Under the pieces are notes generated by a model that saw nothing but the letters and a program-made list of their open reading frames with translations, did not search any database and was not told where the DNA came from. The translations under genes and the position numbers were made by a program. DNA of 64,000 nucleotides, taken from NCBI GenBank assembly GCA_019914945.1, contig CM034099.1:2728001-2792000 (forward strand), read 5' to 3'. How positions within the stretch are numbered: the first letter of the stretch is position 1; each line of letters starts with the position of its first letter. The stretch comes from Typha latifolia. Its lineage: Eukaryota > Streptophyta > Magnoliopsida > Poales > Typhaceae. Positions 39,751-52,100 of this stretch are shown piece after piece.

Positions 39751-40605
39751 GGCGGTGGAAGAAGAAGAGATCGATCGCAAGGGAAGCGATCGAAGAGGAA
39801 AATATTAGGGTTGGTCCACGCAACCGGGAGACGAGAGGGAGAGGAAAAAAAATATCTATAGGGGTTTTGACCATCGACTGACTACTCAAAGCTTCGCTTT
39901 TTGGCCCGCAATGGCAACCGTAATTAGAGGTCGTCGCGGAAAAAGATGCCCAAATTTAAATCGGATTCCAAATCTGGCCTTTCCTTATTCACCAAATCCC
40001 CAGAGCTGGAATATTATTATCATTATTCTTAAAACAGGGAAAAAAATTATTATGTAAAAAAATTTATTGATGGGTAAAATCTAAAAAGTAATAGGTGAGA
40101 GGTAGATCTTTGTGCAGTTGTGCCCTACCCCTACTTGCATGTACGAGTGAATAAGATTGTTGGAATAAGGACGCAAACTCCAAAATTAAATAAATAAATT
40201 AAAGAAAAAAAGATAAGATAAAGAGTCAAAAGGATATAATTTTGTAGTAGTTACCTATTCAACTTATGCTACATCAATTGAAAATCTTTCAGTAATTAAT
40301 CTCACAGAATATAACTTGAATAGATTAATAGTCTTGAGATCCTGGTCAATAGGAATGGGGTCAAACTAAGCTCAGCCCAAGATCAAGTTCCCTCTCGTTT
40401 CGTTACAAAGAAGCATAAAACTGGTCAGAAAGGATAATGGGGAGCCACAAGCTATCCTTGCCTTACTATGGAAGTTAGACAACGACGCCTTAAAACTCTC
40501 TCTCTCTCTCCCCTTAATTACTTACTACTCTTATCTTTGTCTCTATATTATGGCTCTTGAATTGTGCATGTCTAATGTCTAATATAGTCTAGGACAAGAG
40601 AAAAC
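39751..40605. other. Divergent spacer between ARL8 and the membrane protein gene
   Basis: Holds the ARL8 5' UTR (purine-rich on +, 39750-39850) and the promoter of the gene at 40606. A CT run is at 40498-40511 and a TATA-like TATATTA at 40543-40549. Confidence 0.55.
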
Positions 40606-43120
40606 ATGGTCAAATTGCTCCGTTATCCATCACTCCTTATACTTCTCTTGCTCTCCTCTTCTCCATTGCCTTCGACTCTTTCCTCTTCTTTGTTAAGCAT
40701 CCATGAACAAAGTGATCACTTCCGTAGGATTGATCCTCTCAGTGGCTTCAAGTTCTACAACGGAAGCTATGACATCGCAAGTAAACATTACTGGGGGGTA
40801 CGTACTTATATATCCTTATGTTATTCGTTGTGTAGTTTGTCGCATTTGGCTTGCATTTGATGTTGATATCTTAACTTTCTTTTTCTTGGATAAATTAAAT
40901 TAAACTTATAGTCTGCGGCGTTCACCGGCGTGCATGGATTCGCGATGGCGGTAGTTTGGACGTTGGGAGGTTTAGTTCTTCTGGGGAGTTTGCCAGCTTG
41001 GAAGAAGCATGCCATGAACTCTTCAATTGTCGATGTTGAGAGCTCTCGTAGTTGTCGGCATCTCATGCCATTGTTAGCCATCCTTCTCTTCACGTTGCTC
41101 ACTTTGTAAGTTTTCTCTTTTGTTGCATGGTTGTTTGCATATTACCACTTGTATTTAACCTTATTGCCAAAAGATGGAGGAGAACACTTTTGGGTCATTA
41201 AAAAAAAATTATTCCTCGATCATTCAATGGGAGTAAGGAATCTTGGCCACCATATAATCTAATCAAAACACAAGCATTTGGTGCATCAAAACATCCATTG
41301 TCTACTACCAAGCCGACAATTATATATGTTACATAATTTGGATCTTTTTTTTAAGGGTGGCATCAAGCATTGCCATTGTTGCAACTTACAACTTCCATAA
41401 GAGAGCAAGAAAGCTCGAGAAGACATTACTGGGAGCTGCTGCGGCATCTTGCCATGCCATTCGTAGAGTACTAAATGCCGTAAAAGAGGTCAAGTTTCTC
41501 TTATGCTCTTATGATGAAAGCATCTGTGATCTCCTGGGCTCGGCATCGTTTATGCTTAGAGCACAGCTGATCTCCATTCGCGAAGCCATGCATGAGGACG
41601 GTGTCTTAGCTGACGCCGTTATCAGACTCACGTAATTATAATTATGATAATTTCTATATATGGTTATATTTTTTCTTAATTTGTATCTAAATTCTTGTGC
41701 TTGACTTTGATTATTTTCGTAGGTATGGTGCAACTTTGGCGGTTGTGTGTTTCATCGCAGTGCTTTCCATTGCTAATGCAGGCAAGTAATGCTATCAATA
41801 TTTTATTTTGGAGTTTTCGTAGTCATAAATATGCAAGACGAGAATGTTAATTCTATTAAATCATTAAAGCTATAATTTCTGCTATATATTTTATTAGGCT
41901 TACATTCATCTAATTAAATGCTATATCTTTTATATGTCATTTAAGAAGAATACTTTTCGCCTTGATGCAGTTGTGATGACGATGCGCTGGCGTCTCGGAC
42001 TAATCACGTAATAAAAGATTATTTGATAGCCATACTTGTTAGAATTTTGTTTTCTGTTTCTAATCTCTTCAAATCAGAACATTCTTCTAAGTCGTGTTAT
42101 CAGGTAATTATTTATTTTTTTCTTTCTTTGCAGGATAATCATAATATGTTGGCTTCTAACTAGCGTTTGTTGGGTCCTTAGTGGCTTCCATTTCTTTCTC
42201 CACACGTAATTAATAATTCATTTGTTAAAACAAGTAAAATGGATTTGACCTTTATTTTCTTTGAGATTAGTAAGTTGAGAAGTTACTAATAATCGCAGAT
42301 ACATTGAAGATTCCTGTTTAATTTTGGAAGAATACAGAAGGAATCCAAGCATTAGCATTCTTAGTTCCATGTTACCTTGTCTCCAGAGTACAATGCCAAA
42401 TCCAGTCATGGAAAGGATTGGATTTAACATCCACAATGTCATAACCGAGGTAATCAACTATCCTAATTCAAATGATAAAGAACTTTATAACTTTTTAGGT
42501 AGTCAGTATATATATATATATATATATGTCACAATAACTGCAATTTCTTTTTCTTTCGCAGTTGAATTCAATTATGTCAAACTCGATGAAAACCATTGGA
42601 TCAAAAGAGCAGCAGCAGGGATCAAAACATTTCCAAATGATATGTGATCCCTTCTCTAATGCACCAAAGTATAGCTACGATCCAACAATATGTTCTAACA
42701 ATAGCATTCCTCTCCATGATGTGCCAACTGTAAGTACATTCAATTTGAAACTCTTAACAATACTTTGATGCACAGAGCGTTGAATATGGAAATTTTCAGG
42801 TACTTGAATGCAACAAGCATCTTCTTCCATTGGGCTCCTATGCTATAATATCATCCTACACTCGTTCAATCAAAAGCTTCTTAAAAGCAATACCGGATAT
42901 AGAGAGGCTGGTGCACTGCACGTTCCTGAAGGATGCCTTTGATGACGTGCTTTTGTATCACTGCATGCCTTTGAAGTATTCAATCTTCTTGCTGTGGTCT
43001 GCAACGATCTCTCTTTCTCTTAGTACGATGGCTTTGGAGGTTGCTTGGATAGCCAAAGCATGCCAATATGGGAGGAGACGGCCACTGTGTGGCAATTCCT
43101 CTCTGGCAAACTTTAGATGA
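40606..43120 (+). CDS. Plant multi-pass membrane protein (At2g12400/At2g25270-like), nine exons
   Basis: Exons 40606-40797, 40912-41105, 41356-41631, 41723-41781, 41971-42007, 42134-42205, 42299-42449, 42562-42729 and 42800-43120 encode 489 residues. A Leu/Ser-rich N-terminal signal peptide is followed by RRIDPLSGFKFYNGSYDI and KHYWGSAAFTGVHGFA, typical of an uncharacterised plant membrane family. About five further membrane segments follow: FAMAVVWTLGGLVLLGSL, LMPLLAILLFTLLTL and beyond, LAVVCFIAVLSIANAVV, IIIICWLLTSVCWVLSGF, and near the end FLLWSATISLSLSTMAL. A large Cys-containing loop lies between the last two (DSCLILEEY to LVHCTFL). The topology resembles prominin or tweety proteins; function unknown. 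Intron 4 appears to use a GC donor (AG|GCAAGT at 41780-41787) with AG acceptor at 41969-41970; only this keeps the membrane helix in frame. Confidence 0.82.
42507..42527. repeat. (TA)n microsatellite in intron 7
   Basis: Uninterrupted TA run in intron 7 of the membrane protein gene. Confidence 0.9.
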
Positions 43121-44239
43121 TTGTAGGATGAAATTGTACATTTTGCAATTTGATTGATCTTCGATTGGTTTAGAAACATGGACCAAAAGGAAGCTTATGC
43201 AGTAGCATCTGAAGAAGAAAATTTACATATACAAGAGAGTATTTCATGTACTTGCAGGAATTTTATGCAGAAGTGCCAGATTTGCAAGTGTAAAAATATA
43301 GAAAGTTGAATTTAATATGGGTTGTAACGACACTACTTTTTTCTTGTATACACAATTAAAATTGCACTAGAAATATGAAAATAAGAGTTACAGAGCAGTT
43401 GCAATAGCTTAAAAAACAAAACAAAAAACTCTTTCCATTTAGTTCGTCAGATGCCTATCAATAGATGCCATGTATGGGCCATCTGAAATGAACCGTGTCT
43501 CGAAAAAGAAATGTGCCACATATTTTGCGAAAAAAATCATGTTCTGGAAACATTGGCAGAAACTGAATGTTATAATTGAAGGAATGAACTTATAAATGCT
43601 ACTCACAACTTTCTTGTACTGTATCTTCGAACAATAGCAGAAAAGTTAAGAGCTAATATATATTTCAAACGCTAGCTTTTCAGCACAAAGTGGGCAAGTG
43701 ACAGGAAAGATCAGTCATCAAGGTAAAAGTTTAACAAACTTTTCCTTTTTGTCCTCTCAGATGGCAGAAAATAGAACACCAACCGGTAAGCTGTACAAAT
43801 ATCTCCACCCGGCCACCCCAAACTGAGATTAAACAGAAAACATATGGCAACACTATCCGGGGAGATAGTTTAAGTAGATTACTATCCCACGCATCTCTGA
43901 ATTAGCTTAGTCAACCTGAAGATATCATACATAACAGGCAAATAAGTTCAGCTTCATGACACTCCAAATATTCAACGGAAAAACATATACTAGTACCTTG
44001 TCTGACAACAAATCATATGAGCTCGTTAATAAAGATTACGTCCTCCAGCAATTCATGTCAAATGGCTCCAACTCACTTTGCAGAAGTTAATCATTGTCAC
44101 CTGAAGCCTTTGGGCAACTTCACTGAAGGGATGAGAAGCAAACAAATTCTACAACAAATGCACATCCCAAAGGCCAGTTTGGTTCTCAAAGCTTGACATC
44201 ATTTTGGAAGAAGAATGACACTCGGCACATGAGTTCTCT
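43121..44239. other. Convergent spacer
   Basis: 3' UTRs of the membrane protein gene (+) and CYP65 (-). No conserved frame. Confidence 0.6.
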
Positions 44240-47200
44240 TTACCAGCCAGAAAAGTTTTTGTACTCCACACCTGAAACATCCACTTTCCTCTTTTTGCTG
44301 GAGTCATTTGACGTAATATCATTCCCAGTCATGCCATCAGTTCCTGTAGTCCGAGTTTTCAGATATTTACCCACTCCACCGCTCACGTTTGCTGAAACAG
44401 CAAGACCCGTGCCCGGGTTGCTATACCATGAGCCCACCTTATCCTGAAAGTTACAAATTAAACAGTCAAAACATCTCAGGTAGAGAAAGAAAATGACATA
44501 GAGTGCATTGACAGTAAATGGAGTTACGTCGTCAGCAGCCGCTTTCTTCTCCTCAACTGCCTTCTCTTCTTCTTCATCCGGTTCTGTGTATGGATTCACA
44601 AATATGGTAATTTTTATTATCTTTATTTCCTCCTGAAGAAAAACAAGGCAGGAGTTAAAAATACAATCATCAGGAAAACTTGCTCATATTGCAATGTGAG
44701 AGGATATATAGTACAGGAATGCATAAAGAATGATCTGAGAAGAAAATAAGAACTACAACTTTGCCTTCTGTCCATATAGACAAGGTAACTTGTTAAAAAA
44801 GCTAAAAGAACGTTGCTATAATGTCAATGCAAAAAATATAGCTGAAGTTGCACCTCAAATAGATCATACACCATAGTAGGAGCCAGCAAAGGGAGCACAT
44901 AGAGTGAACTACTTAGAAGGAATGATAATTACTTTAAAACGGAAACAAGGTGGACAGTAATTCATATTGCTCAATCATTTGGTTAAATTAATCGTGTAAA
45001 CAACTAAGGATTTTAACTCTTCCATAGTTTAAACACTTTGAAAGTGGCTTTTAAGATGCAACAGAGCACAGTAAGTAAACTTAATATGATCACTATTTAA
45101 ATGTGTTGACAGCATGCATGAGAATTTTAGAAATAAAAGCATATGGAGAGAAAATACAACATATGTAACAAAGAAAATTATATAGTAAATCATAACATGA
45201 AAAATTAGTTATTAGTTAAATAAAATAAGAATGAGCCAAAATAAGAAGGTTACAATAAGAGTATACTGGCTTTCTTCTACTGAGTCAAAAAAAACAGGCT
45301 CAGATCCCATTTCAATCACTATTCCTATACAGTTCTCTCTGATAATCAAAGATATAGATACGATCTGAAACCCCAATCAGAAATATTAATTTTTCTTTTT
45401 CCATTTTTACAACAGAACATAGGAGTACCAAACCTAGAATGAAACACAGTCCAACTTCAAGCATACACTACAGTTAAAAAGAGCATACCAAGTTGGAATC
45501 TAGCATGCAATTTTTTATAAGAGTCATGCTACAAATTACAGATGGTAAAAGCCTAAAAGCTGAGACAACTCCATAACTCAAAGTGTAGACACTTACAAAG
45601 TTAATGAAGAGTAAAATATTAAATAACAGAATAGACAACAAGTGGAGGTACACTTACCAATGGCCTGTCATCATCATCAACAGGAACCTTTTCCATAGCT
45701 GCAAGGGTTGTCAAACCACCAACAACATTCCCAAATACTGTATGTTTGAAATTCAAATGAGTTGCTGATTTGTACAGAATGAAAAACTGGGATCCATTGC
45801 TATGAGGGCCACTGTTTGCCATGCTGACAACACCTCTTCCTGAGTGGAGCAACTTAGAGTTTAGCTCATCCTTGAAAGGCTGACCCCAAATGGACTGCCC
45901 TCCTTTTCCAGTACCAGTGGGGTCGCCACCTTGAATCATGAAATTCCTACAAATATCAACCTTATGTTTTCATGAATTTGTTATGACAAGAAGTAGAGAA
46001 AAGAGCTGCATCAAGATATAAAATTACCTAATACTCCGATGGAAAGGAATCCCATTATAATAACCATTTTCACAATGTGTGATGAAGTTTTCACAGGTCC
46101 GCGGAGTTATATCACAATGAAGCTCTATATTCAAGTCACCATGAGTTGTATGCAGTTGAACATATCCTTTCTTTTTCGGATTCTTTTCAACTTTGATATA
46201 CTCAAATTCATTTTTGGTCACAGGATCATAAGCAGTAGATGTGAAAGAACGTGAAGCTGCACCAGACGTAAAACGGCTTTTTACCTAAACAAATTCCAGC
46301 ATTTCCACATGAGATTACAACCGAAATTATATGAAGGATATGATATAGGTATTAAAATGCCACTTTGCAACAAAAAAAAACAAGGAACGAGATGCAAACA
46401 TACAAGTTTTGCATTTACAGGCATTCGTTCTCCTGCCATGTGCATAGCGATCCGAGCAGCAGTCTTGTCACTAGAAGCTGCTTTTGCTGCTTCTGCACTT
46501 CTTCCATGGACAGAAGCAGATGCAGCATCTACAATACTGAAAGATTGAGTAGATTTAGACTCTCCACTTGCACTCGATTTAGGGTCCTCCTTCACACGAG
46601 ATCTTGATGCTAAAATAGCAGCAAGTGCAGCAGCCCTTTCATTTTGTGCTTTGCTTCCACCTCCACCATGTAATGCAGTTATCTTGCCCTTCTCAGTTCC
46701 AAGCTCTTTTAGCATTTGCTTAATATCACCAGAGACATTTATGTTATAGGATGGGTCTTCCTTCATTTTCATTAAATCTAGAGAAGATGTAAAGAGAGAG
46801 TGAGGAAGAGAGAAAAAGATGCGCAATAATATAACTCATTTCTTTTGATAACAACTCCAAAATCATGAACATTTACAATAAAAAAGCTTAACCTCCATCT
46901 TCAAGTTTCAGACTATTTTTAACATGATCAAATTCCAGAAGAACCTTGCTATCAAGTGCATTTGGATTCTGCAAGCATACAAGAACATGAAACACTAATT
47001 ACTGATCCATCAACAAGAATAATACCAAGAAAAAAGAAAACTTTCTAGATCAATTACTTGAATTGTTATCAAGTCATCTCGGGTGAAGGGCTCATCTGTG
47101 AGCAGCTCTTTCCAATTCTTTGTTTTGAGATTTAGTTCTTTAATTGCCTGCACCAATAAAGAAGACAGTAGAGATCACAATTTTGATGTCAATTAACATG

Positions 47201-48245
47201 ACAGCTACCTAGTTGTAAGATTTTGTTCCTCATTAAAATATACCTCATAAGAGAACACATTCCCTGTAGTTTTCACAGCAACTATATGTGTAAACTCAGT
47301 AAATACTTTGTTCAAAACAGGACAATGGTACTCCCCTGCAAGTGCAAGGTACGCAAAACAAGATCATAAAAGATTATCAGCATAATCCAGATGACAGCAG
47401 AGTATGCTAAACAAACAATATGTCAGATAAAAAGGAGCAAAATATGGATGCTGCGGAACACTAAAATGAAGCTCTAAGGAGAACTTCAGTGAATCTCAGT
47501 ATTCAAGTTTACAATTTCTAAGGCATCGTATAGTATAAGGTTTAGCCCATGGTTTTGGGTCTCATCCAAAACTAGATTTGAAGGCAACTTGATCAGAAGT
47601 ATCTGAAACTACCTTAACACCAGATAATTCCACCAAGAACTTGGTCAGAGATGTTCAGCTTTAGACAGAAGTCCATTTAGTAAACAGTTTCAGCAATTGA
47701 AAAGGACAGAACAGAAATAATTAATGCAGAACAAATATAAGCTGGTCTACTTACCATCAGCATTCTTATGGAACGTGAGGGGAATTAAATCTTCCTGCTT
47801 AAGAGGAGCTCCAGTTACGGGATGCTTCCCAAATTTCCTTATGTAAGGGAAAATATTCCTAAAAAACAATGCTAAAATTTAGTCATGTCTATCTTATTCA
47901 AAGAAAAACTAAAAATAAAAACACATAGAAGCAAACCTTTGTGCTAATACTTACATCACATCGAACACACAGCCATCGACCGTGCACACGGCATCCTCAA
48001 ACGGCGTAAAAGTAAGCCTACAAACAACGAAGAGACCCAAGTAAGGAAAAACTCATGGGATAACGAATCAAAGCAAGAATTTAGGCGTTTTTCGGGTTTT
48101 GGAAGAAGATTATTTACGAGCAGCAGTAGAAAGGCAAGCGCTTGAAGGGCGTGGAGTTGTCCTTGGGTTTGGCGCCACCCCACTCGGTCGCCCACTCCGT
48201 CTTCGTGATGAACATACGATCCTTGCTGTGCTGCTTCTTCCCCAT
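44240..48245 (-). CDS. CYP65: U-box and cyclophilin protein CYP65 (PPIL2 orthologue), eleven exons
   Basis: Exons 48245-48118, 48017-47955, 47858-47755, 47335-47244, 47147-47058, 46968-46893, 46777-46404, 46284-46028, 45946-45658, 44632-44528 and 44443-44240 encode 593 residues. The N-terminus [19 protein letters not shown], then [19 protein letters not shown] and [19 protein letters not shown], are the paired U-box-like folds of PPIL2/CYP65. A Ser/Ala/Lys-rich linker follows. The cyclophilin domain covers about residues 344-500, with catalytic-type residues in [14 protein letters not shown] and [13 protein letters not shown]. The position of the cyclophilin A active-site Trp is His here (THLNFKH), as I recall for plant CYP65. 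The C-terminus is Lys- and Asp-rich. It is a nuclear prolyl isomerase-like protein with a presumed ubiquitin-ligase role and spliceosome links in animals. Arabidopsis counterpart: At5g67530 (PUB49). Confidence 0.95.
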
Positions 48246-49127
48246 CTCTGACTTGCTCTCAACACCACAAGAAAACGAGAGAGCTTTTCTCTTCTTCGAC
48301 TCTTCCCTGGATCTACGCTAGGGTTTCTTCGTCTTCTCCAATTGGGAAATCTCTGCTTATGGTGACCTCCTTTGGGCCGGTGCCCGATGGTCATATGGCG
48401 GTCCAGAGTTAGTGGGTGGTCATCCGGTTCAAAGATTTGGAACAAATCGGGTCGGATCTGAAATGAATCTAAAAGGGAACCATAATCCGCTAACAAGGGA
48501 CCCGAGGTCTCGAACTCATAACCTTTTAGCAGAAATCCAACACCTGTCTCAACCACAATGACATCAATCTAGTAACAAATTATCCCAATATTCCAGCGTG
48601 GATATGATACCAATCTAGTAACAAATGATCATGACATTCCAAGGTAAACGGACGTCTGAACGACTGTGATACCAATGTGTAGTCTTGTGTAAACTATTGG
48701 GATATCAATCAAGAGATGTAAAATAACACACATATTTTTGGATACTGCTAAAATTCTAAACATAAACCGAAAGAAACTGAATGAGAAAAATCGCAAAGAG
48801 AAATATGCATACTATCTCAGATGTTGCTACAGGAACCAATTCCAACACCATAATTTGCACAAGAAAAAAGGAATTACATGGAACTCGAGAAACACATTTC
48901 TATAACAGAATATGATGCTAAAACAAACAACAAACTGAAGGCTCCCCAATATAGGGAGAAAATATCCATGCGGTAATATGAATGGTAAGAGAAGCAAACG
49001 CACATCAGAACATATACAGATGTACTTGACCAGCCTTCAAAAAGCAGCTAGCAAGGAGAACTTTATATGGGAACAAAGGCAACCATTACGTCGTAGTTGT
49101 TGAACAATTTGATTTAATGTGTCATGG
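48246..49127. other. Spacer between CYP65 and the MSL gene
   Basis: CYP65 promoter on the left, MSL 3' UTR on the right (both minus strand). The open frame at 48110-48556 on the minus strand is a shadow that extends upstream from CYP65 exon 1 in another frame. A short repeated phrase (GATACCAATCTAGTAACAAA at about 48607, partly at 48567) is present. Confidence 0.55.
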
Positions 49128-52100
49128 TCACCACTGTTGATCCCTTTGATCCAGCCTCAGATGACTAGAACTGCTGAGACTTGACCCTTTGGTGTCCTTC
49201 TTAGATGGAGAAGGCCCTTTCTTATCCTGTTCATTTGCATCTGATGGATGAGGTCCAGGACTCATCCCTACTATAGGGAGTGTCCTCTTCGAGCCCTCAA
49301 GAGCTACACCAAGGACTATGTTATCTTCAAAGGCAGGCTTAGTGACTGGGGGCTGTGTCACCTTATCAGCTCCATTCTTTGCATGAACTGGAGGAATTGT
49401 ATCATCCACTTCTTCATTAACAGCTTCTGATGCTGAAGGCTTGTCATCACCTGCTCTGGAGATTGATCCCGTTAAATCTGTGCTTTCCACCTTGGATGCT
49501 GACGGAGAATCTGAAGATGGTGCAATTGACCGACCATCTCTTGAACTCTCATTGTTCTGTTGCTCCTTGTCAGAGTTCTTTGAAGATGTGCCATCAGATG
49601 AAGTAACCTTGGCATCTGATGGCACAACAGATTTTGTTGTCTGCACTTCGGCTCCACGTGATGTGTTGCGTGGTTTAGCTTTATCATCCCCCTTTGTTCG
49701 TGCTGGGGCCTCAATCAAGTAAAAAGGACGGTCAGTGGCAGAATTAGCACGTGTGAACGTTGTCTCTGCATAGGGCATGTTCATGTAGGTGTCACCGTAT
49801 GTTTTCTGGATTGTGCGAATAGGAGTGGCAAGCCTTGCTCCGTGGTGGCTGATTACTCTGAGGAGATCTAACATGATAGCTTCCTGTTTTAGGTAAATTA
49901 AAAATCAGAAGGCATCAAGTTGTCAGTATAAACATGATTCACGAGCATGGAAAAGCATTTTTGCATAATGCAGAACTAAATTTAACAAGCTATATGTACT
50001 AGAAGTAAAATCCCACTAAAATGTTGCATGCACCAGAGCATTTCCTCTTTTTTATGGCTGCATCCTACTTATAGTAAGATGCAGGTGCATCTATGATTTA
50101 AAGAAGCCCCAAAGAACAAAAATTGAAAATTCTGATCCAAGATGCATCTAGGAAGAGTTTTCCACTACATGGTACCACAGGTTCAAGGCAAGAGAAGCAA
50201 ACCTAAGTAATGCTCGTTATCTGTGGTGACAACTGTAAATGATCTTAAATAGTTTGGCAAGTTGGCTTGTGAAGGTATATACTATAGGTTGACTGGACAA
50301 GTTCAAACTAATGAAGGTACATAGCCCTTCCCATCATGTGGAGTATAGGTGAGCTGGATCATGCTGTACTGAGCCAAACTTTTGTTTGCCATCTGGCCCA
50401 CAAGGCGATCATGAGGCTACTAATGTTATTAGCGAGTCTCCATGACTAAATTCCATGTCCAAGCAACTGAAGAAAACGTAGCATAACATTCACACAAGAG
50501 TACTTTTTCTCAAACATAAGAGTACTATGTTGGATGCAGCTAGAGATCTAGCACAAGTTATATGCATATGGTCAATCACATTCATAATTAGAAAAAATAA
50601 TAATAAGAGTTACTCATTACATACTATGTAGAAACTAGATACATATGTGACATCTTACCTTGACACAGAGGTACTCCTCAAAATGTGAGGTCTTCACAAA
50701 GCAAGACACAAGGATCTGTAAAATAACATAACAGAAAAGATGATTAAGAGAGAAGTTATACAAGAAAATGCCAATGAACAATGTACAAGAGCCTAACGAG
50801 CATGTCTTATTGGCTCCTGCTACTTGCATGAGCACTCTAGCAATGTGCTGTACTAACAGGAACAGGATCAAATAGATCAGATAGACTGAATGCAAAAATA
50901 ATACTGACATCAAGCTGCTAGTTCCAACTATTTGGAGTTGGCTATATGGATTCTTTTCTTTTATTTATTGAATTGAGTGCTATCATGTCTTCTTTTACCA
51001 GCTTGGAGGAAACCCATGCAAAACTGGATGCTAGTCAACATAGAGCATGGGGACCGACAATGCCATCCATGTCCTCCATCGGTGCTAACCCTTGAATACA
51101 CTCGTTTTATATTGTGTGTTTTATAGTAAACATATTCGTCCATCTTAAAATTCTCATCTCAGCTGCACTCAACTTCTGATTATGATATTTCCTAGCTGCT
51201 CCACGTTCTGATAATTCAAGTATATTGGAATTAAATCAAAACAAACTCATGGTACGAGTAGACATTGATGGCTGCATACACCCCTAAAGTGATAGTTGTG
51301 TTATGATGTGCTAACAGATTAGATATATATAATTGCATCAACATAACACCAAATCACATGATTGTTTGAAAATTGTAGCTCATAAAAAAATTAGGATTGC
51401 ACAAACTCCCAAAAACTAGACTACCATCAATGTGCAAATTTCATAGAGTTGATGACTAAAAGAGGATACTAGACTACTATCAATGTGCAAATTCCATAGA
51501 GTTGATGACTAAAACAGGATTCTTACACCCAAATCACAAAATAAAAAGTTCACTAGATATTTTCGGACCTAAAAGTATGAACAAGTACTACGTAAAAAAA
51601 CTTACACTACTGCCTACATAAGAAATAATTTAAGACCATGTATGATCACACTTTATACAAATAAATTTCATATATTACGGGGAAAAAAACAACCATAATT
51701 CTACCGATTACATATCCACATGAAAACTTGTATGCCAAAGTATTTCTTACAATTTATTAAGAACTATACTCACCAAACATGTAGAATTTTTCAAATAAAT
51801 AACAAGCAAACTTAAACCAATGAAGCACTTCTTAATGTAGTAAAATTCAGAGGAGGCAGAGTTTGCCAAAGAAAATTAAAAAAAACAACATTCTGTGAAT
51901 GACAAAGCATGTAATACCAAAAGAGCTTGATTTTCCAGAGTGATGTTGTCCAGAAATACTCTTCTGTGTAACCTTTGTTGCTCTATCTGAGGATTTTTTG
52001 CCAAGACTTTTCTCATATCTGCTACAATGTTCTGCCCACCAAAAGGAAAAAGTTACTTTGAAGCTAAGCGAGAGAGAACAGGACCAAACAAAGATACTAT

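Noticed and set aside
48110..48556. 148-codon minus-strand frame overlapping CYP65 exon 1
   Set aside because: Out of frame with [12 protein letters not shown] and without recognisable features; it is a shadow.
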